Shown here: positions 53,172 through 62,820 of the stretch, one piece after another | How positions within the stretch are numbered: position 1 is the stretch's first letter | How the letters are laid out: each line of letters begins with the position of its first letter | Origin: Algoriphagus boseongensis | GTDB lineage: Bacteria; Bacteroidota; Bacteroidia; Cytophagales; Cyclobacteriaceae | Length of the DNA: 64,000 nt | Direction: 5' to 3' | NCBI RefSeq assembly: GCF_004362805.1 | Contig: NZ_SNYF01000006.1 | Coordinates: 1 to 64,000, forward strand | The notes under the pieces: generated by a model | Seen by the model: the letters and a program-made list of their open reading frames with translations, nothing else | What the model was told of the DNA's origin: nothing | Database searches by the model: none | Program-made: the position numbers and the translations under genes

Positions 53172-53627
53172 TTAGTCATTTGGTCCAAATCTCCAGCGGA
53201 TGTTTAATCCAAATCCTCCGGCGTCAAATTTGGTTTCCTCCACCAAAATAAAATAAGGTCTCCAATCCAGGCCTAAGGAAATCGGAACATCCGTAAATAA
53301 ATATTCAACACCGATTTCGCCAGCAGCGCCAAATCTGAAATCATCGGCTAGAAAAATAGAAGGTCCGAAACCAGCATACCATTTAAAATCTGAATCAGAA
53401 ATATTGTCGTAAACTGGATTCCAAAGGGCATCGATGCCTACTCCGCCATCTCCAAAGCTCACATCAGCGTGGATCCGGCTGAAATCCCCAAGAGCAAAAA
53501 CTCCGTCAACTGCAACGTTATTTCCGTTGACATTTCCGAATCTCAAACCCAATTCTTGGGCATTTGCTTGAAGGGAAACCATAACTCCCAAAAACATGAC
53601 CAGGGAGGCTAATTTTAAGAATTTCAT
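53172..53627 (-). CDS. Small outer-membrane beta-barrel-like protein
   Basis: 151 residues. Signal peptide (MKFLKLASLVMFLGVMVSLQANA), then alternating strands (LGLRFGNVNGNNVAVDGVF, FKWYAGFGPSIF, PISLGLDWRPYFIL) and a C-terminal strand ending in aromatic Phe near GLNIRWRF. Resembles small 8-strand outer-membrane proteins of Bacteroidetes. The function is unknown. Confidence 0.7.
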   Translation of the reverse strand: MKFLKLASLVMFLGVMVSLQANAQELGLRFGNVNGNNVAVDGVFALGDFSRIHADVSFGDGGVGIDALWNPVYDNISDSDFKWYAGFGPSIFLADDFRFGAAGEIGVEYLFTDVPISLGLDWRPYFILVEETKFDAGGFGLNIRWRFGPND

Positions 53628-53667
53628 AAATAAGGATAGAATTAAAATTGTTGGTTAAAATTGACAT

Positions 53668-54354
53668 TTATCCCTCATTTGGGGAGAGGTATTTATAAAA
53701 TACCCCTGCCAAAATTGCGCCAAGAATTGGTGCTATCCAAAAAAGCCAAAGTTGTTGAAGATAAATTCCACCGGCAAAAATCGCCTGAGAAGTACTTCTG
53801 GCTGGGTTCACGGAAGTATTGGTAACAGGGATACTGATTAAATGAATCAACACCAATGCTAAGCCAATCGCCAAACCAGCAAAACCGGCTGGTGCTTTTG
53901 GATGAGTTGAACCCAGAATTACAATAAGAAAGAAAAAGGTCATTACCACCTCGGTAACAAAAGCCGAAGCCATGCCATATCCACCCGGCGAAGCTTCTCC
54001 AAAACCATTGGAGGCAAATCCTCCTAAATCTACCCCAGCCTTGCCCGTTGCAATCACATACAAAATTGCTGCACCAGCTAGGCCACCTAAAACTTGGGCT
54101 ACGATGTATGGAACCAATTCTTTGGAATCAAATCTTCCGCCCATCCAGAGCCCGATGGAAACAGCCGGGTTCAGGTGGCAACCTGAAATATGACCTATCC
54201 CATAAGCCATTGTCACGACAGTCAATCCAAAAGCAAAAGAAACGCCTACGAAGCCGATTCCTAACTCTGGGAATCCAGCTGCCAAAACCGCACTACCGCA
54301 ACCTCCAAGGACCAACCAAAGGGTCCCAATAAACTCTGCAATCAATTTTTTCAT
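53668..54354 (-). CDS. aqpZ: Aquaporin Z-type water channel
   Basis: 228 residues, six membrane segments with the two NPA boxes HLNPAVS and VNPARS. The [18 protein letters not shown] and [12 protein letters not shown] parts are AqpZ-like. It conducts water; the Asp that marks glycerol facilitators after the second NPA is absent (NPARS followed by TSQAIF). Confidence 0.93.
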   Translation of the reverse strand: MKKLIAEFIGTLWLVLGGCGSAVLAAGFPELGIGFVGVSFAFGLTVVTMAYGIGHISGCHLNPAVSIGLWMGGRFDSKELVPYIVAQVLGGLAGAAILYVIATGKAGVDLGGFASNGFGEASPGGYGMASAFVTEVVMTFFFLIVILGSTHPKAPAGFAGLAIGLALVLIHLISIPVTNTSVNPARSTSQAIFAGGIYLQQLWLFWIAPILGAILAGVFYKYLSPNEG

Positions 54355-54448
54355 GTGAATTGGAATTTTGGGTTAATGTTAAAAGAGTAAGAATATACAT
54401 GATTCAAACTAAATAATTGAAAATGAATAGTTTGGATTCAAGAAATCT

Positions 54449-55414
54449 TTACAATTTCTTTCTTAAAAAAACAGGAGCAAGCTGAGTCTTTACCAAGGTG
54501 TCTGTCAAAATTCTAGTCTTCTTTGTCCTCCATTCCATTAATACAATATGATATTGCTTTGATATGGTATCTTGGAATTGATCAAAAGCAAACCATTTCC
54601 CGTCTGGACTCCAATCATGGTAGACTTCATCTTTTCCACTCTCACTGATTTTCCAGTTTTTATTCCCATCTGGAGTTATAGCAAAAATTGAGGTAATGTC
54701 ACCTCTCGTGGTAGCATAAGAAATAAAATTTTCAGTCGGATGCCATCTCAGAGCTCCTGCTTTATATCCGTATGAATTTGCGGCCGGATCATCCTTTGGA
54801 AAATGCGTAAGTTGCCTTTGATTTGTCCCCTCACGATTCATAAGAAATACTTCTGGGAATACCCCTTCTATTTGAGCTACTGGTCTTTTGACAAAGGCAA
54901 TTTGACTGCCATCTGGGGAAAATACCGGATCTTGAAATCTAAAGCTAGTATCATTTGCCAAAGGAGAAAATGATCCATCCTGCAAATTGATCAAATAGAG
55001 TTGATAGCGGATTGACTGTTCTGGGCGAGCCGAAACAAGCATTTCATTCCTCACCGTATCGATATCCATCCAACTATCTTCCAACCTTAAATCAGACAAC
55101 TTTTTAACCTGATTTCCTTCAGCATCCATTTGATAAAGGAAAAAATGTCTGTAGGCAGTATCCCTGTCGGAAATGAAATAAATCTTATCCTCAAATGCTA
55201 AATAGGTCCATGCAACATCTGGATGATGTGTAAGATTTTTGGAACCTAAGCTATCCTTAGGATCTAAAATTCTTATTTCCCAATTATCCTCAGCAGAGGA
55301 GTCTGGTTCGAAAGTATTGTATGCTATTAGGTACTCTTCATTAGAAATGTCTTTTTCTGTTTGATTACAGCCAAAAAATAAAAGAGCTAGGATCAGATAT
55401 TGGTATGACTTCAT
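54449..55414 (-). CDS. TolB-like PD40 lipoprotein
   Basis: 321 residues. Lipobox LLFFGC (Cys near 16) and PD40 propeller repeats (PVFSPDGSQIAFVKRP, YHDWSPDGKWFAFDQF). Related to TolB C-terminal and WD40-like surface proteins. No enzyme domain. It follows the decarboxylase gene by 32 bp on the same strand; a link between them is not known. Confidence 0.78.
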   Translation of the reverse strand: MKSYQYLILALLFFGCNQTEKDISNEEYLIAYNTFEPDSSAEDNWEIRILDPKDSLGSKNLTHHPDVAWTYLAFEDKIYFISDRDTAYRHFFLYQMDAEGNQVKKLSDLRLEDSWMDIDTVRNEMLVSARPEQSIRYQLYLINLQDGSFSPLANDTSFRFQDPVFSPDGSQIAFVKRPVAQIEGVFPEVFLMNREGTNQRQLTHFPKDDPAANSYGYKAGALRWHPTENFISYATTRGDITSIFAITPDGNKNWKISESGKDEVYHDWSPDGKWFAFDQFQDTISKQYHIVLMEWRTKKTRILTDTLVKTQLAPVFLRKKL

Positions 55415-55446
55415 GGGGCTAGGGGTTTATGGAATTTACCCAAATC

Positions 55447-56910
55447 CTATGAAACCCCAATACCCTCCCCAATTCTGATTACTTCTCTTACCAAAAGATC
55501 CATATCCCCCATTCGAGTCCGTTGATTGACATTGGCCACACGCAAGGTGTATTTTCCATTTAAAATGGTACTACTTGGAGAAGCAATTCCCTCCTCCTGC
55601 AAACGAAGAAGGATTTCTCGATTAAGATCCCTCAGTTGATTTTCAGAAAGACCGGGTTTTACCATTCGGAAACAAGTGATGCTCATTGAGACCGGAGCCA
55701 TTAATTCAAGATTGGGATGGCTTTCCACCAAACTTGCCAAATATTCCGCCTGCCGACTGTTCTGGGCTATCATCTGGGCATATTTTTCCCGACCGTGTTC
55801 CTTGAGCGACATCCAGATTTTTAGGGCTTTAAATCCCCGGGAAAGCTCAAAACCATAATTGTTGATCGATTCCAAACCTCCTGACAATCCTCTGGATTCT
55901 TGGAGTAGATAATTAGGAGTAATGGCGAATGCCTCTCGGTGCTTTTTGGCATCCCGAATCAAGGTACAACCCACTTCATAAGGTACATAAAGCCATTTAT
56001 GAAGGTCAAAGGCCAAGGAATCAGCTTCCTCAATTGCCTTTAAACGCTCGGAATAAACAGGGTCTAATTTGGCCAAGGCCCCATAAGCTCCATCCACATG
56101 AAACCAAAGTCCATATTTCCTGGATATCTCAAGCAAATCATCCAAAGGATCGATTGCTCCTGTATTGACCGTTCCTGAAGTACCTACCACCGCAAATGGC
56201 AATAAACCCGAAGCTTTATCTTTTTGAATCTGGATTTCCAGGTCCTCCACATTCATTTCATAGAATTCATTTACGCCGATTTTTCTCACGGCATCGGTAC
56301 CCAAACCTATAATTTCGGCAGCTTTCTGGATACAGGAATGGGTTTCTACAGAGCAATACAAAACCAACTGAGCTGAGGCGGCTTTGAGACCTCGGCTTCT
56401 GATTTTCTCCTCCCCAAAGGAATTTCTAGCCACGGTCAATGCTGTAATATTAGCCATAGAACCTCCACTGACTAAAATCCCCGATGCTTCAGCTGGGAAA
56501 TTCATCATTTCCTTGCACCAATTAACCACCTGTCGATCCACGTACATGGCTGAATGCTCTCCAATTGTTGTGTTTGGATTCATTCCAGAAGCTAATAGGT
56601 CAGCCAAAACCCCCATGGGCGTGCCCGTCCCCTGAATCCAGGCAAAAAATCGGGGATGTACATTCCCTTTATTGTATTGGAAAATATTCTTTTTGAACTC
56701 TTCGTAAACCTCCTGAGGATCTTGTCCCTTTTCAGGAATCGGTTGATTTAAAAACTCTTTAACCTCATCTGGCATAGGTTTCCAGATTTTCTGATCTCGA
56801 ATAGACTGCCAATAATCAAAGAGATCATCAATCATCTGATGGCCTAAGGCTCTCATCTGATCCCAGTTTTCAGGATCAAGTGTGAGGTCTTTTTGGGGTG
56901 TATTATTCAT
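55447..56910 (-). CDS. PLP-dependent group II (aromatic-type) amino acid decarboxylase
   Basis: 487 residues. Fold type I: VSGGSMANITALTVARN, HVDGAYGALA and Lys305 in LAFDLHKWLYVPYEVG, where PLP is bound. The N-terminus NVHPRFFAWIQGTGTPMGVLADLL is that of aromatic L-amino acid or tyrosine decarboxylases. The substrate (Trp, Tyr, Phe or related) cannot be fixed from sequence. It starts 5 bp after the sulfatase stop. Confidence 0.87.
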   Translation of the reverse strand: MNNTPQKDLTLDPENWDQMRALGHQMIDDLFDYWQSIRDQKIWKPMPDEVKEFLNQPIPEKGQDPQEVYEEFKKNIFQYNKGNVHPRFFAWIQGTGTPMGVLADLLASGMNPNTTIGEHSAMYVDRQVVNWCKEMMNFPAEASGILVSGGSMANITALTVARNSFGEEKIRSRGLKAASAQLVLYCSVETHSCIQKAAEIIGLGTDAVRKIGVNEFYEMNVEDLEIQIQKDKASGLLPFAVVGTSGTVNTGAIDPLDDLLEISRKYGLWFHVDGAYGALAKLDPVYSERLKAIEEADSLAFDLHKWLYVPYEVGCTLIRDAKKHREAFAITPNYLLQESRGLSGGLESINNYGFELSRGFKALKIWMSLKEHGREKYAQMIAQNSRQAEYLASLVESHPNLELMAPVSMSITCFRMVKPGLSENQLRDLNREILLRLQEEGIASPSSTILNGKYTLRVANVNQRTRMGDMDLLVREVIRIGEGIGVS

Positions 56911-56915
56911 ACTAT

Positions 56916-58661
56916 TTATTTATTCTTTGGCAAAAGACGGACACTAAATACATCTCCCAAGCCCTCAGAAGGGATCTTTTTTGCCGAGAGGGTTAATTTT
57001 TCTTTGCCAACTGCAAGTTGGATCTGACCCAAAAGAATTCTATTCCAGGTTTGCTCTGGGGCTTCTTTACGGGGAACTCGGTCAGGACTTGGGATTTGAA
57101 TAGGTTCAAAGCTTAGATCCAAAGTTTGGGTCAATGTTGTTGAAGAGGTAGAAAGGCTCAATTCAGCACCTAGCTGATTTGGAGCTGCTGAATACTCCAA
57201 CCAAACCTCAAATTCTCCCGAATCGATCACATTCAAATTCCAAACAAGGCTGTCGGATTCATTTTTCCAGTTAGTCACCCAATCTTGGGCCCATCCATGC
57301 CCTTCAAAGAATTTCAAATCGCCCTTGAGCTCTGCTTCATAAGTAGGAAGGACAATTTCTGGTGTCAAATTACTGATTGGAATCTGTCGATCCATTTCGA
57401 TTTCTACAGTTACCTCTTGCCACCAATCCTGGTATTCTTTCTCCAAAGCATTTACTAATTCCACCTTACTAGGCGCCAAATTGACCAATTGCTTGGGATC
57501 ATTTTTCAAATCATAAAGTTCGGATCCATTGGGTAAAAGAGTCAAAAGCAGGGAATCCTTTCGTATTGCACCCGGTCTTTCTTTTAGTTCTTTATCCAGC
57601 TGGGCGACATGCGAAAAGATACTTCGTTGCGGTATTTCTTCTCCCTCAAAAAGCGGAGCTAAAGAAACTCCGTCTTTAGGTTTTCCAGGAATTTCCCTTA
57701 CTCCAATCAAATCCGCAAGGGTTGGCAAAACGTCAATATGGGCTGCAGGAGTTGAAATTAGCTGTGAGGTAATCTTCCCTTTCCACCTCCAAAAACTTGG
57801 CACTCGCACTCCGCCTTCGTGTACGGAGCCCTTGATTCCTTTCATTTCCCCGTTGAATCGCTGACCATTTGGCCCATTGTCTGTCAGGAAAATGACCAGC
57901 GTATTTTCATCTAAGCCCAGCTCTTCAAGCAAGTTTAAAACTCTTCCGATATTCCAATCGAGATTACTCACCATCCCATAAATCGCCGCTAATTCATCAT
58001 CAAGTCCCGCGTTTTTATAAGGTAAAAAATACTCATCCGGAACTTGGTTAGGGCTATGGGGAGTATTGATCGATAGATATGTGAAGAATGGCTGATCCTT
58101 ATTTTTTCGGATAAAATCTAGAGCTTCCTCTGTCAGTACATCAGGCAGATAGCCTTCAAAGGATTTTTCCTTTCCATTTTTCTCCAAATGTGTATTGAAA
58201 TAATTCGACCAATGCCCTGCCGAAAATCCCGTGAATTTATCAAATCCCTGAGCCAAAGGATGGTTGGGATAATGCTGCCCATTGTGCCATTTTCCAAAAA
58301 TTCCCGTGGCATACCCTTGATCTCTGAGCATTTCAGCCAAGGTGTACTCCTCAGCATTCATAGTTTCCAGACCTTTAGAAACCGAAACCACCCCTGTGCG
58401 AAGATGATATCGACCTGTCAATAAACTGGCCCGTGTAGGCGCACAAAGTGGACTGACATAAAACCTGTCAAATCGAGCTGATTCCCCTGCCAAGCGATCC
58501 AAATTGGGAGTTTTGACTACTTCATTTCCATGGACTCCAAGATCCCCATATCCCTGATCATCCGTCAAAATCAAGACAATATTCGGAGGAATTGCTTTTT
58601 CTTCTTTACAGGAAGAAAAAACAAACATGGCAATCAGGAAAACAAAAATTGAAGACCTCAT
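56916..58661 (-). CDS. Sulfatase, lipoprotein
   Basis: 581 residues. Lipobox VFSSC at Cys18. Sulfatase motif CAPTRASLLTG with Cys73 as the formylglycine precursor (C-x-P-x-R), metal site Asp34-Asp35 (LTDDQGYGDLG), and NGPNGQRFNGEMKGIKGSVH. About 460-581 is a further beta domain (carbohydrate-binding-like). It needs a maturase (anaerobic sulfatase-maturating enzyme or FGE), not seen here. Substrate probably sulfated glycan or small ester. Confidence 0.9.
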   Translation of the reverse strand: MRSSIFVFLIAMFVFSSCKEEKAIPPNIVLILTDDQGYGDLGVHGNEVVKTPNLDRLAGESARFDRFYVSPLCAPTRASLLTGRYHLRTGVVSVSKGLETMNAEEYTLAEMLRDQGYATGIFGKWHNGQHYPNHPLAQGFDKFTGFSAGHWSNYFNTHLEKNGKEKSFEGYLPDVLTEEALDFIRKNKDQPFFTYLSINTPHSPNQVPDEYFLPYKNAGLDDELAAIYGMVSNLDWNIGRVLNLLEELGLDENTLVIFLTDNGPNGQRFNGEMKGIKGSVHEGGVRVPSFWRWKGKITSQLISTPAAHIDVLPTLADLIGVREIPGKPKDGVSLAPLFEGEEIPQRSIFSHVAQLDKELKERPGAIRKDSLLLTLLPNGSELYDLKNDPKQLVNLAPSKVELVNALEKEYQDWWQEVTVEIEMDRQIPISNLTPEIVLPTYEAELKGDLKFFEGHGWAQDWVTNWKNESDSLVWNLNVIDSGEFEVWLEYSAAPNQLGAELSLSTSSTTLTQTLDLSFEPIQIPSPDRVPRKEAPEQTWNRILLGQIQLAVGKEKLTLSAKKIPSEGLGDVFSVRLLPKNK

Positions 58662-58671
58662 GGGCTGCTGG

Positions 58672-59040
58672 CTACTTTTTGAAAATAAAATAGACAGCCA
58701 AAATAAGAAAAATAGCTCCGATGAGGTGGTTTAGCCTTAAGGTTTCATTTTTAAACGCAATCAAGGTGAAAATCATAAACACCACGAGAGTAATTACTTC
58801 TTGAAGAACTTTCAACTGCACTAAGGAAAAAGGACCTCCATTGCCGGAAAAACCAATTTTATTGGCAGGTACCTGAAAGCAGTATTCGAATAGGGCTATT
58901 CCCCAACTGATCAGAATGACCGAAACCAGACCGAGCTTACTAAACCATTTCCATTCGGCAAATTTCAAATGACCATACCAGGCAAGTGTCATAAATGTGT
59001 TAGAAAGAACTAGAAGTCCGATGGTGAGGAGGGCTTTCAT
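58672..59040 (-). CDS. DUF486 small membrane protein (DMT-like)
   Basis: 122 residues, four membrane segments, MTLAWYGHLKF and YCFQVPANKIGFSGNGGPFS are DUF486 signatures. Related by fold to the small multidrug-resistance and DMT carriers; the substrate is unknown. It starts the run with sulfatase (10 bp), decarboxylase and TolB-like genes. Confidence 0.85.
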   Translation of the reverse strand: MKALLTIGLLVLSNTFMTLAWYGHLKFAEWKWFSKLGLVSVILISWGIALFEYCFQVPANKIGFSGNGGPFSLVQLKVLQEVITLVVFMIFTLIAFKNETLRLNHLIGAIFLILAVYFIFKK

Positions 59041-59100
59041 GGGCTTAATTTTTATTCCAAAAATGAGAAAGAAAAATCAAGAATTCACATGAACAGTAAG

Positions 59101-60036
59101 CTAGTCTAAACCGGTATCCTTTCTAACTTTTTGGATTAAATTTCCTTTCGCCCCCCAAACCATTCGAAAGCGAAGTGAGGTGGGATGAATTTTGAATTTT
59201 TTTAGTACCCAGTCTAAGGGCAAACCCATTACTCTTTTGACTAATACTTTGGGCTGAAAGAAAAACTGATCTTGGACAAATTTATATGCAAAAACTGCAG
59301 CTTGTTCTAAAAGCTTTGCTTTCAACTCCGGGTCATTCATCCTTTTTGAAAAAAAATCATGCTCAAAACTGTGTTTATTGACATAAGAGTTTCTACGCTC
59401 CCCACTCAAAATTACCATTACCCCCACCCTTGATGGAAAGTGAAATCGAACTCCTTTTTGGTTAGCCCTGAAGATCCATTCTTGGGACGGAGTTACATAA
59501 AGATCTTTTTCCACATTCCATGCCCCAATCCTTTTGGCAATTTCAGATTTAAAAAACCAGGTGGAAGCTACGCTGAATATATTGGTAGAAAACTTTCCAT
59601 CAGGATGAACGCTGCATAGATCTGCCCTATACTTCCCTTTTTCAAAATCCTCCTTTTTGGTCGTAATAATTTTAAGGCCGGGAACTATTATAAAATCCGC
59701 TTCAGTATCCTCCATTTCCTTAACGCATTTCGACAAATGGTCAGGATAAAATAAATCGTCCTGATTTAAAAAAGCGATATACTCTCCCTGGGCTTTTGAT
59801 AAGCCAAAATTATTGGGTGTAGCTTGTTGACCGCTATTTTGAGGAAGATTAAAATAGAGGATTCGATCATCTCTAAAAGAACCCACTACCTCCTCGGTAT
59901 CGTCGGTACAGCAATCTCCAACTACAATTAATTCCCAATTCTGAAAATCAGAGTTGATTACAGATTGGACAGCATGCCTTAAAAGATGGCTGCAATTATA
60001 GGTTGCTATGATAATGGATACCAGTGGACTTTTCAT
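59101..60036 (-). CDS. Family 2 glycosyltransferase
   Basis: 311 residues. GT-A fold with VSIIIATYNCSHLLRHAVQS, ELIVVGDCCTDDTEE and the metal-binding FLNQDDLFYPDHL. It transfers a sugar from a nucleotide donor, donor and acceptor unknown. The start lies 41 bp inside the end of the FAD-oxidoreductase gene, which suggests coupled expression. Confidence 0.87.
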   Translation of the reverse strand: MKSPLVSIIIATYNCSHLLRHAVQSVINSDFQNWELIVVGDCCTDDTEEVVGSFRDDRILYFNLPQNSGQQATPNNFGLSKAQGEYIAFLNQDDLFYPDHLSKCVKEMEDTEADFIIVPGLKIITTKKEDFEKGKYRADLCSVHPDGKFSTNIFSVASTWFFKSEIAKRIGAWNVEKDLYVTPSQEWIFRANQKGVRFHFPSRVGVMVILSGERRNSYVNKHSFEHDFFSKRMNDPELKAKLLEQAAVFAYKFVQDQFFFQPKVLVKRVMGLPLDWVLKKFKIHPTSLRFRMVWGAKGNLIQKVRKDTGLD

Positions 60037-61264
60037 TCATTTCAGGTCTTCCATCAATTCGATTGGCTAGTTGAAGCGCCAAAAGGGGAATCAAGGTATA
60101 TTTTCCAGTATTTACAGAGTGATATCCATCAAAGGATCGAATACCTACCTCATGCCGGGTATGAAGCTTGCTACTGGAGTTATCCACATCTGTATTACCC
60201 AAGGCGAAAATTATTCCTCCAGCAGGATCGACTTTTTCGCTAGGATAGTGTAATTCCCTCAAAGCCGGAACTCTCTTTTTCAACTCCTCAAAGCTTCTTT
60301 TGAAAATGTCAAAACGTTCTTCTTGGGAATACATCTGATCCCAGTCAGGTGGGTTTTTCCCTTCAGACCAACCCGTTCGGCCAATTGGATACCAGGAAAA
60401 AAATCCTCCCCTATCCCTAAAATTGACACAATCTCCATAAGGACCCTGAACCATGGTGCAGGAAGGAAAATCCTCATTCCCAAAGGGAATCAAAATCTTA
60501 TTCCCATACTTATATCGGAAGGACCAATTGTATAGCGGTTCAATTCCCATGGTTTGATCAATCCTCAGCAGACTATTCCAAGTACAGTTTATAACCTCAT
60601 CGTATTCCTCCTGCCTCAACGATTCTCCTTCTTCAAAATGGACTCTAATACTGGTGCCGTTTCTTTCTACTTTTTGGACGGTAGTATGGACATGAAGACG
60701 AATTTTAGGTTCTTCTAAAAGGGCTTCTGTCAAGAGTGAGGCAACTATCCTTGGTTCTACAGAATACTCATTGGTCTGGAATACATCCTGAAAATATTCG
60801 GGATTGACCATCCCCTCCATTTCAGATTGTGAAAGTCTTTTTGAAAAGATAGTTTCTTCGAAATCCAGGTATTTCTTGTCATAATGCTGGCTGACTTCAT
60901 CAAAAATTTCCGCACACTTTTGATAATGCGCTCCTAACTCATCCCCTTTGGAAAGAGAACCCCTATGGTTGCAATAATAAAATGGTGTGGAAATAACCTC
61001 TTCCGGTTTAATGGAAATCCATCTTTTCAAATTGGAAATAAAATGGACGGCCCCAATGATCATTTGCCTTGCGGTATATAAATCCTTGTCCAAGGCATAA
61101 ATAAATCCTAAATGGATTTTTCCTTCATTTACAAAACTAGCTTTGCGGATAGGCTCAGAATGTTTCTCATACAAATCAATGGAATACCCCCTTTGAGCCA
61201 ATTCTAGTGCTGTACAAGCTCCCAATCCTCCTGCACCGAGAATGGCGATTCTTTTATTTTTCAA
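59996..61264 (-). CDS. FAD-dependent oxidoreductase (DAO family)
   Basis: 422 residues. N-terminal dinucleotide motif IAILGAGGLGACTALELAQ and DLYEKHSEPI; C-terminal GIRSFDGYHSVNTGKYTLIPL fits DAO-like flavoenzymes. Substrate unknown; it may modify a sugar or amine that the following glycosyltransferase uses. The two open reading frames overlap by 41 bp. Confidence 0.82.
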   Translation of the reverse strand: MKNKRIAILGAGGLGACTALELAQRGYSIDLYEKHSEPIRKASFVNEGKIHLGFIYALDKDLYTARQMIIGAVHFISNLKRWISIKPEEVISTPFYYCNHRGSLSKGDELGAHYQKCAEIFDEVSQHYDKKYLDFEETIFSKRLSQSEMEGMVNPEYFQDVFQTNEYSVEPRIVASLLTEALLEEPKIRLHVHTTVQKVERNGTSIRVHFEEGESLRQEEYDEVINCTWNSLLRIDQTMGIEPLYNWSFRYKYGNKILIPFGNEDFPSCTMVQGPYGDCVNFRDRGGFFSWYPIGRTGWSEGKNPPDWDQMYSQEERFDIFKRSFEELKKRVPALRELHYPSEKVDPAGGIIFALGNTDVDNSSSKLHTRHEVGIRSFDGYHSVNTGKYTLIPLLALQLANRIDGRPEMNEKSTGIHYHSNL

Positions 61265-61349
61265 AATTTAAATTCTAAAGTTAAAATAGTTGGTTAAAAT
61301 TAATCCTGAAGTTCAGTTTATCAATTCTGAAGCAATGATTCAAATAAAG

Positions 61350-62723
61350 TCAAAATATCAACTTATACATCTCCTCAAGCTTGCTTACCTGTAAGATTTG
61401 AATTTTGAATTTCTTTAAATCCAATCCTTTGACTGCATACTTAGAAACGACAATCTTTTTGAATCCAAGTTTCTCTGCTTCTGCAATTCGGTTTTCGATG
61501 CGGGAGACGGCTCGGATCTCTCCTCCAAGACCCACCTCGCCTGCAAAGCAAATTTCCTCTGCAACCGGAGTGTCCTCATAACTCGAAATCAAGGAAGCGC
61601 AAACCGCCAAATCCAAGCCCGGATCATCTACTCTTAAACCTCCAGCTACATTCAAAAACACGTCATGCTGGCCCAGCCTCATTCCCCCACGCTTTTCTAA
61701 AACCGCCAAAAGCATATTTAAGCGCTTTGCATCGTGACCTGTACTACTTCGCTGGGGTGTCCCATAGGTAGCTGGGCTGACTAGAGATTGAATTTCGATC
61801 AAGAGTGGGCGATTGCCCTCCATCATTGCTCCAATAGCTACTCCATTTAAAACCTCTTCCCGCTGAGTCAATAAAATTTCTGAAGGATTTGCGACGGTTC
61901 GAAGTCCCTCGGCTCTCATTTCATAAATGCCCAATTCATGGGTAGAACCGAAGCGGTTTTTAGAAGTCCGCAAAATCCTATAGGTCAAATGCCGATCTCC
62001 TTCAAATTGCAAGACCGTATCCACCATGTGCTCCAATACCTTGGGACCAGCAATCGAACCATCCTTGGTAATATGTCCAATCAGGAAAACTGGAGTTCCT
62101 GTTTCCTTGGCAAACTTCATCAGCTCTGCCGTACATTCCCGAACCTGGGAAACAGATCCTGCAGCGGACTCCACATATTGACTGGAAAGGGTTTGGATGG
62201 AATCAATGATTAGAAAATCAGGCTTGAGGAGTTCAATCTGCTGGAAAATCTGTTGGGTATTCGTTTCAGAAAGAACATAACAACCCGGATTCTTCGAACT
62301 CATCCGGTCAGCTCTCATTTTGATCTGGGATTCACTTTCTTCACCGGAGACGTAAAGCACCGTCTTTCCATTCAGAATCAAAGCAATCTGAAGCATCAGG
62401 GTGGACTTCCCAATTCCCGGCTCCCCTCCGATCAAAACCAAAGAACCGGGAACAATTCCTCCTCCAAGTACCCGATCTAACTCAGCATCTCCAGTGACCC
62501 ATCGTGGCTGTTCTTCATAGTTTACCTCAGAAATTTTCTTAGGCGTACTTGCTTTTTTGGTGGATCCAGAGCTCTGCTTCCATGTTCCTTTCCCGGTATC
62601 TTCCTTTTGGATGACTTCCTCTACATAGGTATTCCACTCTCCACAAGCTGGACATTTGCCTAGCCATTTGGGGCTTTGGGCTCCACAGTTTTGACAGAAA
62701 AAAGAAGTTTTGATTTTAACCAT
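61350..62723 (-). CDS. radA: DNA repair protein RadA
   Basis: 457 residues. Zinc finger Cys10/13/24/27 (FFCQNCG...GKCPACG), Walker A GGEPGIGKST (99-108), the RadA-specific KNRFG motif and a C-terminal Lon-like domain (FLNVAGGLRVDDPGLDLAV). It promotes branch migration in recombinational repair. Confidence 0.96.
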   Translation of the reverse strand: MVKIKTSFFCQNCGAQSPKWLGKCPACGEWNTYVEEVIQKEDTGKGTWKQSSGSTKKASTPKKISEVNYEEQPRWVTGDAELDRVLGGGIVPGSLVLIGGEPGIGKSTLMLQIALILNGKTVLYVSGEESESQIKMRADRMSSKNPGCYVLSETNTQQIFQQIELLKPDFLIIDSIQTLSSQYVESAAGSVSQVRECTAELMKFAKETGTPVFLIGHITKDGSIAGPKVLEHMVDTVLQFEGDRHLTYRILRTSKNRFGSTHELGIYEMRAEGLRTVANPSEILLTQREEVLNGVAIGAMMEGNRPLLIEIQSLVSPATYGTPQRSSTGHDAKRLNMLLAVLEKRGGMRLGQHDVFLNVAGGLRVDDPGLDLAVCASLISSYEDTPVAEEICFAGEVGLGGEIRAVSRIENRIAEAEKLGFKKIVVSKYAVKGLDLKKFKIQILQVSKLEEMYKLIF

Positions 62724-62820
62724 TCCTAAAGTATCAAGTAAATGGTATCAAGTAGCTAGATCTAAGACCTGAATTAATACCGGTAATTTTTCAATTTTAA
62801 AATCTTACAATTCTTTAATC

